Shown here: positions 1 through 4,698 of the stretch, in pieces | Position numbering within the stretch: position 1 is the stretch's first letter | Layout: each line of letters opens with the position of its first letter | Made by a program: the position numbers and the translations under genes | NCBI GenBank assembly: GCA_934457235.1 | Contig: CAKSHT010000113.1 | Span: 1-7,067, forward strand | Reading direction: 5' to 3' | DNA: 7,067 bases | Origin: an uncultured Oscillospiraceae bacterium | GTDB lineage: Bacteria > Bacillota > Clostridia > Oscillospirales > Ruminococcaceae | Notes under the pieces: generated by a model | The model's database searches: none | The model's input: only the letters and a program-made list of their open reading frames with translations | Told to the model about the DNA's origin: nothing

Positions 1-652
1 TCGTAACCATGCGCTGAATGGACTTTGCGTTGACGCATGGCATGATACCGGCTTCGATCGGGACGTTTATCCCTGCGATACGCGCCTTCTCCAGGAAGTT
101 GAAGAACGAGCTGTTGTCGAAGAACAGCTGTGAGATAAGGTGGGAAGCTCCGGCGTCCACCTTTTTCTTCAGGTTATGTATATCGTCCACCATGTTCGCT
201 GCCTCTGGGTGTACCTCCGGGTAGCATCCGCCGGAAAACGACAGGTTGGAGCGCGGCTTCATGTATTCGATGAGGTCGCTGGCGTGCTCAAATTCATGCT
301 TCGGCGGGATATTCGGGTTGATATCTCCGCGCAGCGCGAGCACGTTCTCAATTCCGTTGGTTTCTAGCTCTTTTATCTTCTCGTCGATGTCCGCGTGGGT
401 GGAATTTACGCAGGTGAGGTGCGCGATGGATTCCGTGTGGCAGTGCGACTTTATCCGCTTGACAAGGTCAATTGTGGAAGCACCGGCGGCGGAACCGCCA
501 GCGCCGTAGGTCACACTGATGAAATCCGGGTGAAGATCCCCCAGCTGCTCCAGCGTGTCGTAGATAACGGAAACGTCATTGTCCTTTTTCGGCGGGAAAA
601 CCTCGAAAGAGAACACAGTGCGGCCGTTTTTGAACAGTTCAGGTATTTTCAT
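1..652 (-). CDS. metF: Methylenetetrahydrofolate reductase MetF, C-terminus cut by window edge
   Basis: FAD-dependent cytoplasmic enzyme that reduces 5,10-methylenetetrahydrofolate to 5-methyltetrahydrofolate, the methyl donor for methionine synthesis. This frame is open to the left window edge, giving 217 of roughly 290 residues. Family motifs appear in order: SFEVFPPK at 15-22 (E17 matches the catalytic glutamate of E. coli MetF), SVTYGAGGS at 46-54, HLTCVN at 78-83, ALRGD at 106-110 (D110 is the flavin/folate-site aspartate), GGCYPEVHPEA at 141-151, DAGASHLISQLFFDN at 166-180 (Q175 is the folate-contacting glutamine) and IEAGIMP at 199-205. The ATG at 650-652 has a GGAGA ribosome site at 658-662. 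That site lies in the 12-base gap after the TSCPD gene, so it is probably the last or a late gene of the minus-strand operon. No frameshift or missing key residue is seen in the visible part. The family call is very secure; the C-terminal end is unseen. Confidence 0.96.
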   Translation of the reverse strand, partial: MKIPELFKNGRTVFSFEVFPPKKDNDVSVIYDTLEQLGDLHPDFISVTYGAGGSAAGASTIDLVKRIKSHCHTESIAHLTCVNSTHADIDEKIKELETNGIENVLALRGDINPNIPPKHEFEHASDLIEYMKPRSNLSFSGGCYPEVHPEAANMVDDIHNLKKKVDAGASHLISQLFFDNSSFFNFLEKARIAGINVPIEAGIMPCVNAKSIQRMVT

Positions 653-664
653 TTAAATCTCCGA

Positions 665-916
665 TCAGTTTTCTGAAAGATATTTTCTGAGAGCCTCCGC
701 GATCTGCGCAGGACATGACGTGGGCTTGCTGCCGCAGGTTATGCCCTCCAGACGGTCGATGACGTCCTGAAGCTTCATTCCGGTCACAAGGGAGGAAATG
801 CCCTTGAGGTTTCCGTTGCAGCCGCCGACAACTTCCAGCGACTTTATTACGCCGTCCTCAATATCGAAGATCATTTTACGGGAGCATACGCCCCTGGGAT
901 TGTATTCGTAAGTCAT
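665..916 (-). CDS. TSCPD-domain small four-cysteine protein (TIGR03905-like)
   Basis: An 83-residue cytoplasmic protein made of a single TSCPD domain, with no signal peptide or membrane segment. Four cysteines sit in conserved contexts: C11 (GVCS), C33 (GGCNGN), C61 (TCGSK) and C68 (PTSCPAQ). This matches the stand-alone four-Cys family known as TIGR03905. Related domains occur at the C-terminus of B12-dependent ribonucleotide reductases (NrdJ type), where they are thought to bind metal; metal binding here is inference from the cysteines. No biochemical function is established for the stand-alone form. The ATG at 914-916 follows AAGGCGG at 926-932 with 9 bases between. It starts 24 bases after the malic enzyme and ends 12 bases before metF, so it is probably co-transcribed and translated with both. 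Length and residue conservation argue strongly for a real gene despite its size. Confidence 0.9.
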   Translation of the reverse strand: MTYEYNPRGVCSRKMIFDIEDGVIKSLEVVGGCNGNLKGISSLVTGMKLQDVIDRLEGITCGSKPTSCPAQIAEALRKYLSEN

Positions 917-940
917 AGTTTTGCACCGCCTTGAATTTTT

Positions 941-2104
941 TTACTTTCCGCTCTTGAGCCATTCGTCCGCAACGGCGTCAGCCACTGCGTTTGCGACGGA
1001 TTTGTCGAGCGCGCTGGGGATAATGTAGTCAACGGAGAGCTTGTCGTCGGTCACAAGACCTGCGATAGCGTAAGCCGCAGCAAGTTTCATTTCCTCGGTG
1101 ATAGCCCTTGCGCGTACTCTGAGCGCTCCCTTGAAGATGCCGGGGAACACCAGTACGTTGTTTATCTGATTCGGGAAGTCGCTGCGTCCGGTGCCGACAA
1201 TGTAAGCGCCGCTCTGCTTTGCGAGGTCGTAGGTTATCTCAGGCTCCGGGTTAGCCATCGGGAAGAGCACGGGCTTGTCCGCCATGGACTGTACCATCTC
1301 CGGAGTTACGAGATTCGGCTTGGAAACGCCGACGAACGCGTCTGCGCCCTTGAGCGCGTCCGCGAGATTACCCTTGATGTTGCGCTTGTTCGTGAGCTTC
1401 GCGATCTCAGCGTGCGCGGGGTTGGTGTAGTTCTCGTCGCGGTTGATGATACCGCAGAGATCCACCATGATAAGGTCGCCTACGCCGAGCTTCAGCAGGA
1501 ACTTGCCGATAGCGATGCCGGCGGAGCCAGCGCCGTTGATTACGACGGTGATGTCAGAAAGCTTCTTTCCGGCGAGCTTGACAGCGTTTATCATAGCAGC
1601 TCCGACAACGATAGCGGTTCCGTGCTGATCGTCGTGGAATACTGGGATATCAAGCTTTTCCTTGAGCTTGGCTTCGATCTCAAAGCAGCGCGGCGCGGAG
1701 ATGTCCTCCAGGTTGATTCCGCCGAAGCTGTCTGAGATAAGCTCAATGGTGCGTACTATCTCATCGGGGTCCTTGCTCTTTATGCAGAGAGGGAACGCGT
1801 CAACATCGCCGAACTCCTTGAACAGGCAGCACTTGCCCTCCATAACGGGCATGCCGGCAAGTCCGCCGATGTCGCCGAGGCCGAGGACAGCCGTGCCGTC
1901 CGTGATGACTGCAACGAGATTGCTGCGGCGTGTGAGCTTGTAGGAAAGCTCCGGATCCTTTGCAATCTCCAGGCAGGGCTGTGCAACGCCGGGAGTGTAC
2001 GCGAGTGAAAGATCCTCGCGGGTATTGATGGGAGCACGGGAGACTACCTCCAGCTTTCCGCCCCATTCGTAGTGCTTCTGAAGTGCTTTTTCTTTGATAT
2101 CCAT
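941..2104 (-). CDS. NAD(P)-dependent malic enzyme, short bacterial form
   Basis: Cytoplasmic oxidative decarboxylase converting malate to pyruvate and CO2 with reduction of NAD or NADP. At 387 residues it is the short bacterial type without the phosphotransacetylase-like extension of E. coli MaeB. Motifs in order: SLAYTPGVA at 33-41 (Y37 catalytic), VITDGTAVLGLGDIGGLAGMPVMEGK at 66-91 (K91 catalytic), NLEDI at 131-135 and FHDDQHGTA at 157-164 (E132/D133-type and D158 metal ligands), the Rossmann glycine motif NGAGSAG at 190-196, MANPEPEI at 283-290 and GTGRSDFPNQINN at 304-316. The β2 end reads VDL, with an acidic residue often seen in NAD users, but cofactor choice cannot be settled by eye. 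The ATG at 2102-2104 has GAAGGAT at 2111-2117. It follows the PHP gene by 33 bases and precedes the TSCPD gene by 24. No gene symbol is given because maeA, maeB, malS and ytsJ paralogues cannot be told apart here. Confidence 0.95.
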   Translation of the reverse strand: MDIKEKALQKHYEWGGKLEVVSRAPINTREDLSLAYTPGVAQPCLEIAKDPELSYKLTRRSNLVAVITDGTAVLGLGDIGGLAGMPVMEGKCCLFKEFGDVDAFPLCIKSKDPDEIVRTIELISDSFGGINLEDISAPRCFEIEAKLKEKLDIPVFHDDQHGTAIVVGAAMINAVKLAGKKLSDITVVINGAGSAGIAIGKFLLKLGVGDLIMVDLCGIINRDENYTNPAHAEIAKLTNKRNIKGNLADALKGADAFVGVSKPNLVTPEMVQSMADKPVLFPMANPEPEITYDLAKQSGAYIVGTGRSDFPNQINNVLVFPGIFKGALRVRARAITEEMKLAAAYAIAGLVTDDKLSVDYIIPSALDKSVANAVADAVADEWLKSGK

Positions 2105-2137
2105 TGTCTTATCCTTCTTTTGAGTTATATCAAGGGA

Positions 2138-2986
2138 TCATGCTTTGCCCTTATGATTTACGATTTTATTAAGAGTTTCCTCCGGGGTAACATTCGACCC
2201 TATCTGTATCGCGTAGTGATTGTAGAACCCGTGGAAATCCGAGCCGCCGGTGGTGAGCAGACCGTGCTTGTCAGCAATCTTCTGTAGCTCTTCCTGGTAA
2301 GCGGCGTCGGCGCTCTGGTGCCATATTTCAACACCGTCGATCTCGTGATTTTCTGCAAGCTCCTCAAGAAGCGCGGTGCTGTCGTATACTTTTGGGTGCG
2401 CCATGACGGAGATACCGCCGGAAGCGCGTATCAGCGTGGTGACGAAGTGCACGTCCGGGTAGAAATCAGCCTCGGAAGCGACCTCAGCGGCGCATATACC
2501 CTCTTTTGCGTCGAAGATGGAGTCGTACACATCGCCGTAAAGCTCGGTGGTGTAGCCGTAGTCCATCAGCGCATGCATTATGTGGCACTTGTATATCGCC
2601 TTGCTTCCTGCGGAATAGCGCAGAATGCTCTCCAGGGTTATGGGGTACTTGTCGAGCACTTTGACCGCCATGCGCTTGCCAAGTTCCATTCTTCCGGTGG
2701 AGGTGCGCAGGCACAGACCTTCAAGACGGTCGGGCTTTGCGGGCATGTAGCACAGAATATGTACTTTTTTCTTGCGGTCGTTGTCGAACGCTGAAAATTC
2801 CACGGCAGGGATAACATTTACGTTGTATCGTTTTCCGAGGACCGCTGAGCGGGACAGGGAAGCCAGGCTGTCGTGATCGGTTATTGCTAGGCAGCGGACA
2901 TCGTTTCTGTCCGCCTGACGGATAACGTCGGAAATACCGAGCGAGCCGTCGGAAATCGTCGTGTGGCAATGCAGATCTGCTTTCAT
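2138..2986 (-). CDS. PHP-domain metal-dependent phosphoesterase (COG0613, TrpH/YciV-like)
   Basis: A 282-residue cytoplasmic protein of the polymerase-and-histidinol-phosphatase (PHP) fold, a family of metal-dependent phosphoesterases. Metal ligands are in place: HCH at 6-8 with D13, TDHD at 36-39, E63 in AVEFSA, H76 in VHILCY, H197 in VMAHP, and D250/H252 in GGSDFHG. The length matches the E. coli YciV (TrpH/RNase AM) group, which hydrolyses short RNA or nucleoside phosphate ends; the substrate here is not known. The start is placed at the ATG at 2984-2986 because GAGGTGA lies just upstream and the PHP motif begins within six residues. A longer reading from a GTG at 3053-3055 would add 23 residues, but has no ribosome site and no family similarity. 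It is the first gene of the leftward operon. Confidence 0.93.
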   Translation of the reverse strand: MKADLHCHTTISDGSLGISDVIRQADRNDVRCLAITDHDSLASLSRSAVLGKRYNVNVIPAVEFSAFDNDRKKKVHILCYMPAKPDRLEGLCLRTSTGRMELGKRMAVKVLDKYPITLESILRYSAGSKAIYKCHIMHALMDYGYTTELYGDVYDSIFDAKEGICAAEVASEADFYPDVHFVTTLIRASGGISVMAHPKVYDSTALLEELAENHEIDGVEIWHQSADAAYQEELQKIADKHGLLTTGGSDFHGFYNHYAIQIGSNVTPEETLNKIVNHKGKA

Positions 2987-2990
2987 TAAG

Positions 2991-2997
2991 TCACCTC
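2991..2997 (-). promoter_or_regulatory. Ribosome binding site fixing the PHP gene start
   Basis: GAGGTGA on the minus strand lies 4 bases before the ATG at 2984-2986. This strong Shine-Dalgarno match decides for the internal ATG over the upstream in-frame GTG at 3053-3055, which has no comparable site. Confidence 0.8.
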
Positions 2998-3011
2998 GTC
3001 TGTATATCGAA

Positions 3012-3025
3012 CCGGCGGGCGCCGG
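3012..3025. repeat. GC-rich perfect inverted repeat in the PHP operon leader
   Basis: CCGGCG-GG-CGCCGG is a perfect inverted repeat. As RNA it would form a 5-bp all-GC stem with a 4-base loop, 14 bases upstream of the PHP ribosome site. It has no U tract, so it is not a terminator. It could stabilise the leader or tune translation, or it may be chance in GC-rich sequence. Function is unknown. Confidence 0.45.
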
Positions 3026-3083
3026 AAATTCTGGACGGTCTGACGTGTCTGGCACTGTTTTAACAGCACATACACCAATTTAT

Positions 3084-3112
3084 ATTATACCACGAACCCA
3101 GTTCAAATGCAA
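3084..3112 (-). promoter_or_regulatory. Extended -10 promoter for the PHP-malic enzyme-TSCPD-metF operon
   Basis: Read on the minus strand, the -35 element is TTGCAT (3107-3112, 4 of 6 to consensus). A 17-base spacer follows, then a perfect -10 TATAAT (3084-3089) preceded by TGG, which is an extended -10. Transcription would start near 3077, leaving a leader of about 90 bases before the PHP ATG. No comparable promoter was seen in the short gaps between the downstream genes, so it probably drives all four. Confidence 0.8.
3094..3104. promoter_or_regulatory. Inverted repeat inside the php promoter spacer (possible operator)
   Basis: GAAC-CCA-GTTC is a perfect 4+3+4 inverted repeat lying wholly between the -35 and -10 of the leftward promoter. 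With flanking bases (3093-3105) it reads CGAA-N5-TTCA, one mismatch from the TGAA-N5-TTCA box known for enterobacterial MetR, a LysR-type regulator of met genes including metF. A protein bound here would block the promoter. The link to the adjacent LysR gene is inference; the motif is short and could be chance. Confidence 0.35.
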
Positions 3113-3143
3113 GTGTTTTTTTACGGATTTATCAATTTAATGA

Positions 3144-3173
3144 GCAATAGTGATTATAGACTTGTCCTATTGC
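3144..3173. promoter_or_regulatory. 7-bp inverted repeat between divergent promoters (candidate LysR operator)
   Basis: GCAATAG (3144-3150) and CTATTGC (3167-3173) are perfect inverted repeats separated by 16 bases. The centre lies about 75 bases upstream of the predicted lysR start and about 80 bases upstream of the predicted leftward start, the usual zone for LysR-type recognition sites. LysR-type regulators commonly autoregulate and control a divergent operon from such a shared site. Assignment to this regulator is inference. Confidence 0.45.
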
Positions 3174-3198
3174 CGGAGCACGTATATATAAAAAACAG

Positions 3199-3227
3199 TT
3201 GACAGGCGAATTTATCAGTAGTATAAT
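3199..3227 (+). promoter_or_regulatory. Consensus sigma-A promoter for the lysR gene
   Basis: A perfect TTGACA (3199-3204) and a perfect TATAAT (3222-3227) are separated by 17 bases. The start would be near 3234, giving a leader of about 30 bases. A fully consensus promoter is unusual for a regulator gene and suggests that it is held down by autorepression. The palindromic stretch TATAATTATA at 3235-3244 just downstream could be a further site, or simply AT-rich sequence. Confidence 0.85.
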
Positions 3228-3263
3228 AAAATCATATAATTATAATCATCAGAGGGGAACATT

Positions 3264-4208
3264 ATGACACTACAGCAGATGAAATATATCCTGACGATAG
3301 CAGAGGAAGGCTCGATGAATAAAGCGGCGGAGCAGCTCTTCATCTCCCAGCCGTCGCTTACAAGCTCGGTGCGGGAGCTTGAAAAGGAGATCGGGATACA
3401 GGTTTTCGTGCGCAGCAGCCGTGGAGTTTCGGTCACTGCGGAGGGCGCTGATTTCCTTATGTACGTCCGGCAGGTGTACCAGCAGTACGAGCTGCTGCGG
3501 CAGAAATACGGCGAGAGCGGCGGTGCACGCAGGCGTTTCGGCGTATCCACGCAGCACTATTCCTTTGCGGTCAAGGCGTTCGTCGAGATGGTGAAGAATT
3601 TCGGTACGCTGAATTTCGACTTCGCGATACGCGAGACACGTACGATGGACGTGTTAAAGGACGTCGGCGGCTTCCGAAGCGAGGTGGGGATAATATACCA
3701 GTGCGACTACAACCGTCGTATAATCGGCAAGATACTGCACGACCTGGAGCTGGAGTTCATTCCGCTCATCGACTGCCGCGCCTATGTTTACCTCTGGAAG
3801 AACCACCCGCTGGCGAACGAGAAGTCGATAGGACTTGAGCAGCTCGCGGACTATCCCTGCCTGGTATTTGAGCAGGGCGACGGCGCGAGCGGATTCCTGG
3901 CGGAGGAGATACTCACGGACAACGACTATCCGCGCATGATACGCAGCACTGACCGCGCTACCCAGCTGAATCTCATGGTGGGACTCAACGGCTACACGCT
4001 GTGCTCCGGCATAATCTGCGAGGAGCTTAACGGAAGCGAGTACCGTGCGGTGCCGTTCCTGGAGGATGAGCACAACCGCAACACGACCATGCAGATAGGC
4101 TACGTCGTGAAGAAGCACAGCATACTCAGCGACATCGGCGATGTGTACATATCCGAGGTGCGGCGCTATCTCAGCGCCTGCGGAGATCTTAAGGAGGACA
4201 GGCGATGA
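3264..4208 (+). CDS. LysR-type transcriptional regulator
   Basis: A 314-residue DNA-binding regulator of typical LysR length. The N-terminal winged helix-turn-helix is clear: the helices lie in GSMNKAAEQLFISQPSLTSSVRELEKEIG (16-44), followed by the wing FVRSSRGVSVTAEG (48-61) and a linker helix to about residue 85. The rest (about 91-305) is the two-lobed periplasmic-binding-protein-like effector domain, with conserved-looking blocks at YPCLVFEQGDGASGF (197-211) and DRATQLNLMVGLNGYTLCSGIICEELNG (230-257). The ligand cannot be read from the sequence. The ATG at 3264 follows AGAGGGG at 3251-3257. It is divergent from the PHP-malic enzyme-TSCPD-metF operon and translationally coupled to the next small gene by a four-base ATGA overlap. 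By family habit it probably autoregulates and controls the divergent operon; this is inference. Confidence 0.95.
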   Translation: MTLQQMKYILTIAEEGSMNKAAEQLFISQPSLTSSVRELEKEIGIQVFVRSSRGVSVTAEGADFLMYVRQVYQQYELLRQKYGESGGARRRFGVSTQHYSFAVKAFVEMVKNFGTLNFDFAIRETRTMDVLKDVGGFRSEVGIIYQCDYNRRIIGKILHDLELEFIPLIDCRAYVYLWKNHPLANEKSIGLEQLADYPCLVFEQGDGASGFLAEEILTDNDYPRMIRSTDRATQLNLMVGLNGYTLCSGIICEELNGSEYRAVPFLEDEHNRNTTMQIGYVVKKHSILSDIGDVYISEVRRYLSACGDLKEDRR

Positions 4209-4432
4209 AGCACATTTTTGAATACAGCGAGGTACTGGAATTAAAGGCGGCGTGTGCGGAGCGCTACCCGGATCACGTGCATTTCCACGACGGATGCGGC
4301 GGACAGTACTTCAATCTTGACGAGAGGAACGACGGACTGCGGCGGTTCATCTGCGATTATTTCGCGGAGCGCGGAATGACGGCGTACTTCTTCGAGGACG
4401 AAATGACATTCACGGTTTCCGGAAATTCGTGA
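4205..4432 (+). CDS. Small DxCGGQ-motif protein (RDAC-family-like), function unknown
   Basis: A 75-residue soluble protein with no signal peptide or membrane helix. It has a single prominent motif, FHDGCGGQYF at 27-36, with D29, C31, G32, G33 and Q34. This resembles the (R)DACGGQ signature of the small Firmicute proteins named RDAC family, recalled from family naming and not searched here; R and A are replaced by H and G. The C-terminal half (about 44-71) alternates hydrophobic and charged residues, like a small alpha/beta domain. The ATG overlaps the lysR stop as ATGA, and a full AAGGAGG site (4191-4197) sits 7 bases upstream inside lysR, so the pair is surely co-translated. The coupling suggests a partner or accessory role to the regulator, but none is known. 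Confidence 0.82.
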   Translation: MKHIFEYSEVLELKAACAERYPDHVHFHDGCGGQYFNLDERNDGLRRFICDYFAERGMTAYFFEDEMTFTVSGNS

Positions 4433-4457
4433 GCGCAGGGACTTCATTTTCCGGACT

Positions 4458-4496
4458 TCCTGCCGATAAATAATGTGAAAGGTTCCCCCGGCAGGA
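4458..4496 (+). terminator. Hairpin after the lysR/small-gene pair, possible weak terminator
   Basis: TCCTGCCG (4458-4465) pairs perfectly with CGGCAGGA (4489-4496), giving an 8-bp stem around a 23-base loop, 25 bases after the small gene's stop. The downstream sequence lacks a clean U run and the loop is long, so this is not a textbook Rho-independent terminator. Its position between a finished operon and a new promoter supports a 3'-end role. Confidence 0.35.
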
Positions 4497-4520
4497 TTAT
4501 GCAGAAATTTACTTTTCCTA

Positions 4521-4549
4521 TTGACTTGAACGGGAAAATAATATATAAT
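4521..4549 (+). promoter_or_regulatory. Sigma-A promoter for the large exported protein
   Basis: TTGACT (4521-4526, 5 of 6) and a perfect TATAAT (4544-4549) are separated by 17 bases, in an AT-rich stretch. Transcription would begin near 4556, leaving a leader of about 29 bases. The gene therefore has its own promoter and is not part of the lysR unit. Confidence 0.82.
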
Positions 4550-4554
4550 TATAA

Positions 4555-4573
4555 CGTATACTTGGTATATACG
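4555..4573. repeat. Inverted repeat at the transcription start of the large gene
   Basis: CGTATA (4555-4560) and TATACG (4568-4573) are inverted repeats with a 7-base spacer. They start at the predicted transcription start and end on the first G of the GGAGG ribosome site (4573-4577). It could be an operator overlapping the start site or a 5'-end RNA hairpin next to the ribosome site. Short AT-rich arms make chance possible. Confidence 0.4.
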
Positions 4574-4584
4574 GAGGTATTGGT

Positions 4585-4698
4585 ATGAAGATCAGAAATA
4601 AGATCGCGGCTGCGTTCACGGCAGCGGCGTTGATGTTTACAATGACCGATCCGGCGGCGCTCGGCGGAATGCTGAACGCGGCAAGTACGGCGTTTGCG
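4585..4698 (+). other. Signal peptide of the large exported protein
   Basis: The first residues show a basic n-region (KIRNK, 2-6), a hydrophobic Ala-rich core (about 7-20) and a small-residue c-region ending STAFA-A, which fits signal peptidase I cleavage after A38 (or A39). The stretch between core and cleavage site is longer than usual, so the exact cut is uncertain, but Sec export is likely. Confidence 0.75.

Noticed and set aside
18..676. Several overlapping plus-strand frames of 68-93 codons at the left edge
   Set aside because: The minus strand encodes continuous MetF motifs across this stretch; none of the plus frames has a ribosome site or motif.
1412..1735. 107-codon plus-strand frame opposite malic enzyme
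   Set aside because: It is a shadow of a highly conserved enzyme; its composition simply mirrors the other strand's codon bias.
2318..2794. 158-codon plus-strand frame opposite the PHP gene
   Set aside because: The opposite strand carries all PHP metal ligands; this frame shows no domain and no ribosome site.
2987..3055. 23-residue N-terminal extension of the PHP protein from a GTG
   Set aside because: No Shine-Dalgarno precedes the GTG, the added residues have no PHP similarity, and the internal ATG has a strong GAGGTGA site.
3055..3066. CTGTT-TT-AACAG inverted repeat near the leftward transcript start
   Set aside because: Only 5-bp arms in AT-rich sequence with no extension; too short to claim as a separate element.
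3654..4118. 154-codon minus-strand frame opposite lysR
   Set aside because: It is antisense to the clear LysR effector domain, with no promoter or family motif.
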